From contig BSBK01002799.1 of assembly GCA_027943335.1 (NCBI GenBank), forward strand, positions 329,001-393,000: a stretch of 64,000 nt of DNA, written 5' to 3'. How positions within the stretch are numbered: position 1 is the stretch's first letter; every line of letters begins with the position of its first letter. Source of the DNA: Chamaecyparis obtusa (taxonomy: Eukaryota > Streptophyta > Pinopsida > Cupressales > Cupressaceae). Made by a program: the position numbers and the translations under genes. The notes under the pieces were generated by a model that saw nothing but the letters and a program-made list of their open reading frames with translations, ran no database searches and was not told the origin of the DNA. Shown here in pieces: positions 13,001 through 25,362 of the stretch.

Positions 13001-13064
13001 ATTTTTTTGAATCAAATTGTTCTTCAGTTGTCTTCATCCTTTTTTTTTGTTTCATTCAAAGTTA
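10039..13064 (+). other. G2 long untranslated leader with tandem repeats
   Basis: About 3 kb separates the primer site from the first gag ATG. It holds a 98-bp tandem duplication at 11450-11645, each copy with TTGGTTAGTGCGTCTTCTC and a TGATAGATCACGTGG segment. A weaker repeat of about 45 bp lies near 12505-12610 (ACTATCGTTTCAT twice). A 221-codon open frame at 12015-12680 has no recognisable domain and overlaps these repeats, so I leave it unassigned. Long leaders are usual for Tat elements. Confidence 0.7.
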
Positions 13065-15269
13065 ATGGTGGAGACCAGAGCTTCTTCACACAAGAAATCA
13101 GAAGAAATGTCTCAGAACTTACTTTTGACCAATACCCCGGGTCCAACTCTGGAACAACTCATCAAGTTAGGTATCTATGAAGACGACGGTCTCGGTAACT
13201 TTCGACTGAAAACTGGTTACATACCTCCTTTATCAACTCACAGAGGTAATCAACAAACTCCTCAATCTGTTCCAGGGATCCCAAAGACTCCTACAATGTC
13301 TCAAGCAGGGACAAACCATGATTCTCTAGGAGGAGGATCCCAGGGACACCATTCTCAACATAATGCTGACCAAGAACCTACCCCCTCTAAAATCCATCGA
13401 TGTCGGAATGACGATGAATTCAAGAGAATGATGAGCCATTTCTTGAAAGTTGATAGAGAGGCATACTTTTTACAATTAGCCCAGGAAGGGGCTAAGCTTC
13501 CTCCTAACTTTAACATTGATGATATAATCACACATGAGGAAGAAACTCCACTCACAGCTATGACAAAATAGATGCACGCTATACAAGTTGAATTTAACAA
13601 TCTTAAGAAGGAGAAGGAACCCAAGGAGTTCTCCATGGAGGCCCTATGTCCTTTTCCGTTCGACAAAAACTTGTATATGCCACCATTCCCAAAAAGAGTG
13701 GAGATACCAAAGTATGACAAATATGATGGACACTCTGATCCACAAGATCATGTCAGAGAGTTTTGTATGCAATCCATGGAATTCATGCATGAACCGACTT
13801 ATCTAATGCATCTTTTTCCTAGATCCTTGGGAGGAGCATCCATTCAGTGGTTTTCAAGATTACCTTCTACGATCAAAACTTTTGAGAAATTGATTAAATT
13901 ATTTTATCAACAATATTCCTACAATATTCAACATCCGATTACCATGATCGATATCTGTAACCTCAAGCAATATCCAGGGGAATCATTCCTAACTTTCCTC
14001 AAGAGGTGGCGAAAGAAGTTTTCTCTATATGCTAGACCAATTCCCGAAATGGAGAAACTTGAAATCTTTATGAATAACCTTGTTCCAGAGCTCAACTATC
14101 CATTACAAATGCAAGATCATGTATCTTTTGATAAAATGGTGGATAATGCAATCAAGATTGAGAAAGTACTTGTCAAGAAAGGAGAAATCACACTTCAAAA
14201 GGACAAGTCTGAATCTGGATCTAGCTCAAAAGATAAAAACAAGAGCTGGAATAGAAACAAAGGTATCATCTCTGACGGTGTTGTTGACACTATCCACACC
14301 CCATCAAAGGCACCGGCCTACAATCTCACCCTTGCCACCAAAGCCATTGAAGCTTCAGAGCACAAATCTGCTGAACCATCTCCAAAGAAGTCATTCAAAC
14401 GATGGGATAATAAATGAAAGTTTACTCCCCTGGGAGAATCTTTGGAATCTGCTCTGAGGACCCTGATAGCTAATAACATGATCTCTTTACCACCAATCCG
14501 AAAACTTGATCCGGATCCAAAACCATATTGGTGGAAAGATAATGAATTCTGTGCTTTCCATCGGACTAAAGGTCACAAAACTAATGGATGCTTTCACTTG
14601 AAGCATACCATTCAAGACTTGATAGATCAAGGGGATATCATGATCGATAATCCTACCAGCAATAATGATCACACAGCATTTATAGAACCGTTTCCACAAA
14701 ATGGCAAAGGAGTTTCCACTTCCCAGCCTAACATGGGGGCAAAAGTCAACTATGCCTACCCTGGAAATGATGCTGTCATCAATATGGTTGAACCATGTCT
14801 CTCTAAAAGCTGCAATGTCATCACAATTGTACGAAGAGATAGAAATCATTCCTTAGCTAATGTAGTTACCAGATCACAAGCTCAGACTCATCTGAAAGGA
14901 CAAACACCAAGTTCATCTAATGTCCCTAAGATACCTTTCAATCTCACATCTGCTTCTAAACAGAAGGTTGCCTCGAAATCTTCCAATCCAAAGGATACCA
15001 GACCTACATCTTACAGCATCGTCCAACAACTCCAGCACACCAATGCCAAAATCTCCATGCTTGAGTTACTTCGAATATCTCCAGCTCACAGAGATATCCT
15101 AGACAAAGCTTTGCTCAGCTCTAATGTTCCTGATGATCTAGATCTAGACAGTTTCCAGACTATGGTTGGTCATCTAACGTCTCCGCAATATATCTCCTTT
15201 TCAGAGGAAGATGACAACTCTTTGAGTCACCCACACAATCAGCCCTTACACATAGAAGTCTTGATCTAG
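13065..15269 (+). pseudogene. G2 Gag region with internal stops
   Basis: The likely start is the ATG at 13065 (MVETRASSHKK). The Gag core is at about 13690-14170, with KYDGHSDPQDHVREF, SIQWFSRLP, FEKLIKLFYQQY and GESFLTFLKRW, the retrotransposon Gag fold that forms the particle. A zinc-finger-like CAFHRTKGHKTNGC lies near 14550-14592 for nucleic-acid binding. The frame is continuous except for stops at 13569 (TAG), 14415 (TGA) and 15267 (TAG). These are the kind produced by C-to-T changes at CAG, CGA or CAA codons. Confidence 0.85.
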
Positions 15270-17371
15270 AACCGTCGAGTCAAACGTGTGTTGATAGATG
15301 GGGGCGCAGGCCTCAACATTTGTTCTTACAACTTAATCACACAGTTGGGATTCTCAGAGGTGGCTATTGATCCTCGAAAGAAGATCACTATAAAGGCCTA
15401 TGATGAACAGGAAAGATCTTCTAAGGGCACCATTGTCTTACCCATTCGAGTGGGTCCAGTCATCAAAGATACCACATGTCAGGTGCTCGATCTACCATTG
15501 GCTTATAATATCCTTCTAGGGAGACCCTGGATCCATGAAATGCAAGCCATTCCTTCTACGTATCATCAATGCTTGAAATTTCCCTATGAAGGAGTGGAAG
15601 TTACTATCCCAGCAAATCTGAATACAACTTGCAATACATTGAAGGAAAGTGCCGATAAGCTTGTTCCCAACAATAGAGAATCTTTCATCAAGCAACAAAA
15701 TGTCGCTTCCACATCTAATATGGATGACATTGCTAAAGATATCAATATCAAAGAAAATGGGATGGGAGAATACACTATAGAGCCAGTCTTGTCTCTGACA
15801 TCTCTCCCAATCTCACCTAAGTCGTATGGACAATCCTTGAAGCAATCTAAATCAGAACCTAAGGAACCTATGGAAGCATACAAAAGACATTTTGTGGTGG
15901 AGCAAGTATCCAAACAAGACTTTGAAGAGGATGAAGCTGTGCTGGCATGGCTATATAAAGAGGATTCTGAATCTAAAATTGCTCAACCTAGTGAATCTAT
16001 AGCACCTACAATCCCTGCTAGTTCATATGGTCTAGGAAACAAATTGATAGCCAAGATGGGATATTCCGGTCAAGGACCTCTAGGAATTAGGGGAAAGGGT
16101 CTTGTGACACCCATTTCACATATTGGTAGAGACAAAAAAGATACTGGTGGCATAGGGTTTAAGAAGAAACCCTATCATCTCAGAGGTGGTTGTTCTCATG
16201 TCATAGAACAAATTGCACCAGGAGAACCCCTTCTTAAGAAAGAAGAAATAGAACCCTCTGATGATGATTCAGATAGCTCTGAGCTTATCCCCTATGAAAA
16301 ATGGCCTAAAGAGATCAAAGATCTTCTTGATGATATAGATGATCCTATCAAAAGAATTAATGTAGTAGAAACACAAGAACCTACTGTAGCACAAGAGATG
16401 GTTGCACCACAAGAACCAACTAATCTCGAAGGCGATCAAATTGATCAAGAAGAAGGGGGTAGTTATTTTGACACTGATTCCCATGAATATGAATTCAAGT
16501 CAGAGACTGAGGGTAATCCTTCTTGGGGTATTCATCCTGATTTCACACATTTTTTAAGATTTCCTAGAGATCCTGAATCAGAAGCTGAGTCAAATGACTA
16601 TGAATGGGGTGCCATTCCAGAAGAAGATGAGCTTATAACAGAGAAATATATAGATGTTATTCACCAATATGTATCTCAACCTGACGTAGGTCTAGAGCGA
16701 AACAATGAACTTAACGTGTCTGATCCACCTATGGCTGAAGAGGACTCCCATAATGATATTGAGCCTATTCGTGAACTGAACATTTTGAGCTGTAATATCA
16801 CCTTTGAACTTGAGTGTCAAGTTAGGGCCAATGATGACATATCCACATCCGTGAACACCATATCCCAAGCCTTTCCCGCTTTGACTATCCAACGCCCTGA
16901 TCTTATCGACCAAACTTCCACAAACCCAAACCATGGTATGTATACCTTCCCGAATGACTATGCCCTTGCCTGTTACCTCAATCCAGTTGAGCCTATGAGT
17001 ACTTCCATCAGTGAACCGAGCATCAGCATGACCGAGTCGGACATCAAATATCTTAGTTAGAAAAACAAGAGTAAAAAGAAAAAGAAAAAGAGTTCTGAGG
17101 GTGAAAACCACTTTGTGGCAGTCTCAGAATTGACAAAAGTAAAAAGAAAAGACGTATCTGAAGGTGAAAACCTCTCTGAGGCACCTAAGGATGAGATATT
17201 TGATGTCCTTCCAAGTAATTTATAGGATAGATCTCCAGTTCTAATTGAGCCAACTCAATCCATCAATTTGGGTACAACAGAGGAACCACAATTGGTACAT
17301 GTAGCACAATCTCTATCCGAAGAAGAGAAACAGAAATTCACTACATTCTTATCAGAAAAAAAAGATCAACT
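15270..17371 (+). pseudogene. G2 protease and G-patch-containing linker
   Basis: An aspartic protease starts at about 15288 with VLIDGGAGLNICS and continues to NILLGRPWIHEM near 15506-15540. The downstream linker has a G-patch-like segment at about 16027-16165 (LGNKLIAKMGYSGQGPLG, then GGIGFKKKPYH), followed by a long acidic region to 17060. G-patches bind RNA or helicase partners in other proteins; their role here is unknown. Stops lie at 17058-17060 and 17223-17225. A one-base frameshift near 17370 separates this frame from the RT frame. Confidence 0.8.
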
Positions 17372-20300
17372 TTGCATGGAAATATTCAGATATGCTAGGA
17401 TTGGATCCCAATCTCATTATGCACCATCTATCCATTGCTCCCGGAGTAAAACCAATCAAACAAAAATTAAGAAAGATGCATCCTCATGTTGCACTCTTAG
17501 TCAAAGTAGAACTAGAAAAACTCCTAAAAGCTGGATTCATCCGTGTCATAGACTACGCTGAGTGGATTTCCAACATTGTACCTATTTCCAAACCAGATGG
17601 TTCCATCAGAGTGTGCACGGACTTTAGGGATGTGAACAGAGCATGCCCTAAGGATGATTTTCCACTGCCTAACATTGATATGATAGTGGACATGACTGCG
17701 GGCTATGAAATGTATTCCTTAATGGATGGCTTTTCTGGGTACAACCAAATCAAAATTGCTCCAGAAGATCAAGAGAAAACAACTTTCACATGTGCGTGGG
17801 GAACTTTCTGTTGGAATGTTATGCCATTCAGACTAAAAAATGCTGGAGCTACATATCAAAGAGCAATGACATCTATTTTTCATGATATGATGCATAGAAC
17901 AATGGAGGATTACATAGATGATACCTTGGCAAAATCCATGATTAGAACTGAACATCTAACAGACTTGAGCATGATCCTCGATAGAATGGAAAAATTTAGT
18001 CTTCGACTAAATCCTAAAAAGTGTGCTTTTGGAGTCACTTCTGGAAAGCTCCTAGGATACATCGTCTCCAACAAAGGCATTGAAGTTGATCCAGCTAAGG
18101 TCAAGGCTATAATAGAGATGCAACCTCCCACAAATATCAGTCAAATGAGGACGTTGCAAGGCAGAGTTCAATCTATCAGAAGATTCATATCACAGCTAGC
18201 GGACATCTCACAGCCTTTTACAAAAACATTACATAAAGGTGTGACCTTTGCATGGAATGAAGAATGCGAGAACAACTTTAAACATATCAAGAAGTATCTA
18301 TCAAATCCACCTATATTGATGCCTCCTATTCATGGGAAGCCATTAATATTATATGTCTCCGCAACAGATACATCACTGGGGGCATTGCTAGCACAGCATG
18401 ATGAGAACAAGAAAGAAAGAGCCATCTACTATATCAGCCGAACTTTAGTGGCCTATGAGAAGAACTACTCAATGATAGAGAAGGCATGTCTCGCTGTGAT
18501 CTTTGCATCACAGAAATTGAGACACTACATGTTAGCTCATACCACTCATTTGGTAGCTAAAATTGATCCACTGAAATATCTCCTAAGCAAGGCTGCCCTC
18601 ACAGGTAGACTAGCTAAATGGGTCATGCTCTTGAGCGAATTTGACATTGCATATGTTGAAAGAAAAGCTATCAAAGGACAGGTCATTGCTGATCAATTAG
18701 CTGAAGCACCATTGTTTGATGATACACCCATGCAAATGGAATTTCCCGATTCTTCTATCATGCACCTCTCTTCTAGAGCATGGCGATTATTCTTTGATGG
18801 CTCCTACACACAGAATGGATCTGGAGCAGGCATATTGTTCATCACTCCTCAAGGATACTCGATACCCAAAGCATTCAGATTAAAGTTTCCTTGCACAAAC
18901 AATATTGCTGAATATGAGGCACTTCTCAATGGTATGAAAATGGCAATACAGTGGAGAGTTACAGAGATGCACATCCATGGGGACTCACAACTGATTATCC
19001 ACCAAGTCAATGATGTATACCAAACCAAAGATGAAAAGCTCATTCCTTACAAGAGAATGGTAGATGATTTAAAGAAATACTTCATCTCTATCACATTTGA
19101 GAAAATACCTAGAACGGAGAATAAGGCTGTTGATGCAATGGTGACATTATCTACTCTTTTACAGCAGCCCGAACATGAACTACACTACGAGTTCCTGATG
19201 GAAGCCCTATCCTATCCTGCATATGACTCCCCTGAAACCCGCATGATCTGCACCGTTGTAGGTTATGATTCATCCCGCTATAAAAATCTATTCTCCTATC
19301 TCCACGACCAAATCATCCCTGAGTCCTTTAACCATTTTGAGAAACGTAACCTTATCCGATCCGCATCCCGATATGTCATCATTGGTAATGATCTATACAA
19401 ATGAGGTCTAGATGGTACACTGCTTAGATGTTTAGAATGGGAAGAGTCTCAACGTGCATTAGAGGAAGTCCACGAGGGTATATGTGGGTCACACTCAAAT
19501 GGTTTAACGTTAGCTTGAAAACTTATTAGGGCTGGGTACTATTGGCCTGAAATGGAAAAAGAGGCTATTAAATTTGCTAAAAACTATCAACATTGTCAAG
19601 TACATGGCAACTTGATTCATGCTCCAGGGAGAGATCTAATTCCCTTTACTACACAATGGCCTTTTCAACAATGGGCATTTGATCTCATAGGTGCTATCCA
19701 TCCACACTCTTCTAATGGACATACCCATATAATCACAGCTACAGATTATTTTACAAAATGGGTAGAAGCAGTTCCTCTAACACAAGCAACGGGGAAATAG
19801 ATCTCTATGTTCATCCTGAACTACATCATTTGCAGATATGGGATCCCTCACTCTATAATCACAGATAATGGGGGACAATTCAAAAAAAAGGACCTAGATG
19901 ACTTATGTGCCAAGTTCAAAATTACTCAACATTGGTCATCTATCTACTATCCTCAAGGGAACGGACAAGCTGAGGCTTCAAACAAAAATCTCCTGAAGAT
20001 CTTGCACAGAACAGTGAATAAAACAGGAAGAGACTGGCATCTGATGATCAATCTAGCTCTCTGGGCATACAGAACTAGTATCAAAATGCCTACAGGGGCT
20101 ACACCTTTCGCTTTAGTTTATGGGTCTGAAGCGGTACTGCCTATTGAGGTTGAAATCCCATCACTCATAATCAAAATGCATGGACTTGTCACTGATGAAG
20201 ACTATAGAGTGTCTAGGTTACAAGAACTTGAATTACTAGATGAACGTAGGAAAGCAGCGTATGATCATCTCAGAGTGTATCAGAAAAGAATGTCTAGAGG

Positions 20301-20532
20301 CTACAACAAGAAAGTCAGACATAGAGAATTTCAGGTTGGCGATCTAGTGTTGAGAGAAAATCCTAAAAATCAATCACATCGAGAACGCAAGGGGAAGTTT
20401 GAACCCAACTGGCTGGGTCCCTTTGTAATCACTGCTACTTTTGGCTCTGGTGCCTATCAACTCTCAACAACTGAAGGAGAACAGCTCCGAGAACCAATCA
20501 ACGTTCTCCATCTGAAGAAATTCTACGATTAA
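17372..20532 (+). pseudogene. G2 RT, two RNase H domains and integrase
   Basis: RT runs about 17440-18000 with GFIRVIDYAEWISNIVPI, YSLMDGFSGYNQIKI and the catalytic box YIDD. The gypsy RNase H follows (LYVSATDTSLGALLAQ). A second, archaeal-type RNase H spans about 18780-19160, with Asp in LFFDGSYTQNGSGAG, Glu in AEYEAL and Asp in HGDSQLI. The integrase has all three catalytic residues: Asp in AFDLIGAI, Asp in ITDNGGQF and Glu in NGQAEASN. It ends in a C-terminal GDLVLRE...NWLGPFVI module and stops at 20530-20532. Premature stops at 19402-19404, about 19516 and 19798-19800 inactivate it. The dual RNase H is a Tat-lineage hallmark. Confidence 0.9.
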
Positions 20533-20611
20533 GGCATTCAGTGCTTGGTAAATGTCCTGAAAAAAATCTTTAAAAAAAAATCAGAAAAAGTCCTGAAAAA
20601 ATGAACATCTT

Positions 20612-20840
20612 GGTGAAAACCTAGCAATAGGCGCCTTGATGATTCACAAAAAAAATCAAAAAATATCAAAAGTACAAAAAAATTGAAAAAAATGAAAAGT
20701 ACAAAAAAATTGAAAAAATGAAAAATACAAAAAAATGAAAAAAGAAAGAAAAAGTGCCTTGGTGAAAACCTGGAAATAGGCGCCTTGGTAGCAAAAATAG
20801 AATCTCTACCAAGATGGTGAAAACCTGGCAAACAGGCGCC
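20612..20840 (+). repeat. Three spaced copies of a 24-bp GGTGAAAACC...GGCGCC box
   Basis: Copies at 20612-20635, 20761-20784 and 20816-20840 share GGTGAAAACCTGGxAATAGGCGCC with small changes. They are separated by A-rich sequence just after the integrase stop. Confidence 0.75.
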
Positions 20841-21726
20841 ACTTGTTCCAAAATGCTCCATCTATCAGCACAATCTTGGTCTTTCCCAGCTTTCAGTCTT
20901 GCTTTAGTTTGTACATATCTCTCAGTTTATTTCTGCATATCCTAGTTTCAATAAGTCAGTCTGTACACCAATCAGCTCAAGCATCTGTATCCTATCAATG
21001 TTCAAATTTGGGGGCAATCAATGTCATATCCTATGGTCTCCCATGTATCTTAGACATTTCCTATCCAGTCAGAGTCCTTTGAAGCTTCCTGTTGAGTCAG
21101 TCAGTCAGTCTCATCTCCAGAAAGGATTTTGCATCTACAACAATCAAACATCAAAACTCAACTGAAAACAATTTGTGCTTTTCATGCTTTTATCTCCTTG
21201 TAGGCTTATTGATTCACATTGAGATTTTTGCATATTGTGTCCCTTCGAGCTCTTCGATGATGTCCTTTATAGGATTTAGAGAGTGATGACTGGGGGCATA
21301 ATCTTTTCTTTGTCTTTTGCTTGTATGTGAAAATCTAACATCTTTGGAACTTCTGGATTGAAATGGTGTCTGACTGTAGGAGCCTCTATCTTGAATTGGA
21401 TGGCCATGCGTACCTCGACCATTGATACCCAGACAATTCAAAGAACTTTGATCTAACTATTATCTTTTTGAGTAAGTTCTTTCTCCTACTGTGGAATGCA
21501 ATCTTTCCTAAGGATGTGAATGATAAAGGGTCACTACGGGTAATTCACATTGGATTTAGAATGATCTCTTGACTGTTTGATGTGTTTGTAATGCAAGGCG
21601 TACTCAGGTCATCACAACGTTTATGTTTTGATGCTTGTACAAATTGCTATATCAAAATGGACATGATATTCAGGTCATCCTGGCGCTTGTGCCTTGGTGC
21701 TTATATCTAATTCGACATTTCGAAAA

Positions 21727-21845
21727 CAAAATCAATATTCATATATCCATGGTTGTTGACCAGTGGGTGTTGTATTGATTCTTGTGCATACAAATCGATA
21801 TTCATATGTCTATGGTTTCATGGCTAGTGGGCATTGTATTGATTT
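21727..21845 (+). repeat. Imperfect ~64-bp tandem duplication in G2 3' region
   Basis: Two units share the path AAATC(A/G)ATATTCATAT, CTATGGTT or CCATGGTT, then AGTGGGxxTTGTATTGATT. Tandem repeats in this position are typical of Tat elements. Confidence 0.6.
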
Positions 21846-22969
21846 ATCCGGTTACCTAAAAGTTCAATGATGATAACAAATCGACATATGATCAGTGACT
21901 AGGTCCTAGGTCTTAGGTTGCATTTCATTTTGCATGTCTCATTGCATTTTGCATGTTTGCATGATCTCACAATGATTAAATGAACTTCAATGCTTAAATG
22001 ATTCTTCTAATTGCATCTTCAAGTCTAACAAGAGCTGAATCTCACACGAAGGTTCCTCCAATGAAATAGCAAGTAGAATCCTTTTTCGGGATCAAAATTC
22101 AAATCTGAGATCATTCATATGATTAACTACTTGCATAATGGACCTTCCATCATCACAGAAATCTAGTATTCAACTTAACTAATTATCTTACATCAAACTA
22201 TCAAAATTTCAACTTGGTCAACTATGGTCAACTCATGGTTTAACCTAGTCAAACTTGGTCTTTTGGGACCTTCCAATGATGCAGAATGCATTCTCAGACG
22301 TGTTTAACCACTTCTCAAATCAATTAACATGCTTCTAAACTATCAACGCTGACTTTTCTTGTCAGATTTCAATTTTAATCATGAAGGGGGCATGGTATTG
22401 CACATCATTCAAAGTCTTTCGATCAAATTTATCAATATCTTTCATCAGTGATCAAGACAACAATCACGTCTAGTTACTGATTCATCAAAAAAAAAAAAGA
22501 CCTCATCACTCGGGGCAAATCTATCATCACTTGGGGCATATCAGATTCATCAAGATCCATATCAATCTGGTATTCTCCTAATCTTGTAAACTGTATCAGT
22601 TTTTGCAACCATAAGATCATAGTGTTCTTTCCTTGGTTCTTTGGCAACTGAAGGATTCAGATGTGATACTTGCTAGTTCTGCTAAGACATTCGAGTCTAG
22701 AATGGGTCACTCACTTCTTATCAATCCTAAGGTTTGAAATCAGGCATTTTGACACTTTTTCACAATCATAGGTTCATTTGCTGCTACAGTGAACATTATC
22801 TTTGGTCATTCAGGACCTATTATCTCCATATCAATTCAATATCAATCAACTCCTATCTCAATATCTTTCAATCGGTTTCTATCTTGAGATCAGTTTATCT
22901 TTTGAATTAGTTTCATATCTTTATCAAACACAGACTATCTTTGAACCACTGTGCTTCACACAGTAATTC

Positions 22970-22983
22970 AAAGAGGGGCAAAA
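22970..22983 (+). other. G2 polypurine tract
   Basis: AAAGAGGGGCAAAA abuts the first base of the 3' LTR. It is the expected plus-strand primer for reverse transcription. Confidence 0.85.
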
Positions 22984-24247
22984 TGTAATACCCCAAAAAT
23001 GGGCTATAAGTTCATTAATCTCCTACATCTTCAATTCGAACGAAATCGACATCAAAGTCCTAACCTAAGGCACATCTAAACATCATCGAATCATAATTGA
23101 TTATCTTAAATTCTACATCGGGGAATATTCCTAGTAATATTCCTAATTATCTTAATTATCTTTAATTTAATGATTATTTGGTGATAAATCACATTTATCC
23201 TAAGTTTGATTAATTGAATATTTTCATATTTAATTAATTAGATTTAATATTTGCCACTTAATTGTGTAATTAAATTTAATTCTATCTATTATTAATTGTA
23301 TTATTTAATTTTGACAATAAATCAAAATTCCTATCTTTAATTGATTAAATTCTTATTTAATTAATTAAAGCATGTTGTCATTATTTAATAATATAATTTT
23401 TAATAAAAGTTTGGTAAAATAGTTAATTAACCCATAAATTAATTATTTTATTTCAAAAATCAGTTGAGTTGAGGATAAATCACTTTATTTATTTATTTAA
23501 TTCTTAATTATTATGCATATTCAAAAGAAACAGTTAAACTCCAAATCAGAAAATCAATGCAAGTTATTGACTTTTTGGAACTCAACATCCTTTTGGAGTT
23601 CAAAAAGCTGATCTAAACTCTAATTTGAGTTAAAAAGCTATTTTTGCATGTTTTTGCATGATTTTGAAAATTAACTATCTTTCATGATCAGATAACTCAA
23701 AAATCAAGATGAGTTAATTTGAGTGATTTATGGCTTTTCCCATGCACCTCCAAAGCCCTAGATTTCTATAAATTAAGGCTTTAGCTCTTCACAAATGATC
23801 TCATATTTTGCACAATCACGCTGGAGAATTAGAATTGAAGAATCAAAGCTCTTGCGAATCGACATCTTTGTGAGATCAATCTTATTTTTTTTTGCATTCA
23901 TTTAGATTCATATTGCATATCATTTCTAGATTAGCATAGCATATCAGTTTTCAATAGCATATATTCATATCAAGTTTTTATCATTCTTATTGCATAGAAA
24001 AATCCAAAAAATAGAATAATTGCATTCAATCTCATATCTAGATCAATTGCATTCAAATCCTTCATTTAGGTGTCGTCTAGGTCATTGATCTCGATTACAA
24101 TCTGAGAACATTAATCTCGCACCTACTAGAAGGCAGTAAATCGCTTGGTTAGATAGCTTTCAATTTTGCACGATTTCAATTATAGCTAACCTCTAATGTT
24201 TTACTGAGTGTTGTGTTTACAGATCAGGTACAATTTTCACACACACA
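22984..24247 (+). repeat. G2 3' LTR (1264 bp)
   Basis: It starts TGTAATACCCCAAAAATGGG and ends ATTTTCACACACACA, colinear with the 5' LTR over its whole length. It carries a short local duplication, TTTTTGCATG, near 23640-23660 that the 5' copy lacks. Confidence 0.95.
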
Positions 24248-24252
24248 CATAC
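24248..24252. repeat. G2 target-site duplication CATAC
   Basis: CATAC here repeats CATAC at 8759-8763 directly before the 5' LTR. The (CA)n end of the LTR makes it look like part of a microsatellite, but the exact LTR alignment sets the boundary. Confidence 0.9.
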
Positions 24253-25362
24253 CAAGTGACAGTATTAATCAAGCTACTTCTGCTAGTGATCACCGACACA
24301 TTACTATATCAACCGAGTATGGATGAAAACATTAAATGCAAAGAACAGTTGACAAAATTTGATAAAAATTGTTATGATTTTGAGATTAAGGATGAAGTTT
24401 GTTATGAAATCCATGATTGACAAAATTTGGAAAAGATCTAAAGGATGAGATTGAAACGTGTTAATGACACATCTATTGAGGAAGGTTTAAGAGGCAAAAT
24501 GGACGAAGTAGATTAAGCGAAAAAATCTAATGGCTGATAAGAAAATGGTTTACTTGTCTATATAAGAGATATGAGTTTCTTTATTGAAACATGTCAGAAG
24601 AAGAAGACTGTAGAGAATTCACGTGAAAATTATTCATGCATGCCTGATCAGACTAGTTATTAAAGAATCGAGATTGCAAAGTTAACCGAGCATCAGAGAA
24701 CCATTTATCAAGAGAATGTAAGTTGAAGAATATTGATGAAGTGAATTTGATTATTGATCAGAGGATTTGTATGGGCTTAGCATAGATTTGAATATCTACA
24801 ATTGAGTTATGTTTGAATCAGATCATTACTATATCAGTTTAACCATTGATTCAAAAAATCTCTTAACCAAGTGGATTAACAGTCTTATATTCTTCCCTAT
24901 GTCATTCCAAGAATGTACTTTGTTACCTTGTTGATCCCATAGTGAATGCTAGTCAAAAGTTAACTGTTAGTGATAAATCCTCAAACCAGGTCACACTTAA
25001 TAGTGTGTTTGTAAGCTTTAACAGGATTGACTCTTCACCAAGCTCACTTCAAAAGAGTGAATAATATTGGGTTACCGATCTCAGGTGGTTTTTCCCTTAA
25101 CAAGGTTTTCACATTAAATCATTGTATTATGTGTTATTTGTGATGATTATTTTGCTATCATACTTTACATACTGCATAATTGAGTTGGTCAGTAATCACA
25201 GTTATCTATTTATTGGTAATCAATAAAGTGAACAGACATATTGATATTTTATGTTATCGAGCTGCATAATTTGTTGGAATTATTTGATAAGTTACATATT
25301 TGTATTTGGGAATGTAGGATAAATGATCTAAATGATTTACCCTCCTTTCAATTATTCTAACA
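24253..25362 (+). repeat. C1 3' LTR, right part (after G2)
   Basis: Continuation of the LTR begun at 8363. A TATA box, GTCTATATAAGAG, lies near 24557-24570. Short motifs of the type AAACCAGGTCACACTTAATAG lie near 24985-25030. It ends TTCAATTATTCTAACA, like the other copia LTRs here. A 70-codon open frame near 24208 is not credible coding. Confidence 0.75.

Larger units (their letters stand above)
20533..22983 (+). other. G2 3' non-coding region between pol and LTR
   Basis: About 2.4 kb without a credible gene. It contains A-rich degenerate repeats at about 20565-20755, three copies of a 24-bp box, imperfect repeats near 21590-21860, and several GGGGGCA or GGGGCAAA purine motifs (21010, 21295, 22515, 22975). 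No PMD-like or other antisense frame is recognisable here, unlike in G3. Confidence 0.6.
8764..24247 (+). mobile_element. G2: full-length Tat-type Ty3/gypsy retrotransposon
   Basis: All structural ends are visible: 5' LTR 8764-10017, primer site at 10022, gag and pol with stops, a polypurine tract at 22970-22983, and a 3' LTR at 22984-24247. The flanking 5-bp direct repeat CATAC (8759-8763 and 24248-24252) proves a single insertion event of about 15.5 kb into the C1 LTR. Two RNase H domains, a G-patch between protease and RT, and a long repeat-bearing 3' region point to the Tat lineage. Internal stops and a frameshift make this copy non-autonomous today. Confidence 0.93.
4770..25362 (+). mobile_element. 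C1: Ty1/copia retrotransposon, 5'-truncated and split by G2
   Basis: A copia pol region (4770-8002), a 3' untranslated part and the start of the 3' LTR (8363-8763) are separated from the rest of that LTR (24253-25362) by the complete element G2. The 5' LTR, primer site and gag are absent: the sequence passes from probable G1 LTR straight into the acidic linker before the protease. The right end, TTCTAACA at 25355-25362, matches the terminal bases of the related C2 LTR. The joined 3' LTR is about 1.5 kb, similar to that of C2. Confidence 0.8.

Noticed and set aside
20538..20861. 107-codon Phe-rich minus-strand frame after G2 pol, considered as an antisense extra ORF
   Set aside because: It is the complement of A-rich repeats; the composition explains it and no PMD or other domain is visible.
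24241..24249. (CA)n microsatellite at the G2 LTR end
   Set aside because: It is the LTR terminus plus the first bases of the target duplication.
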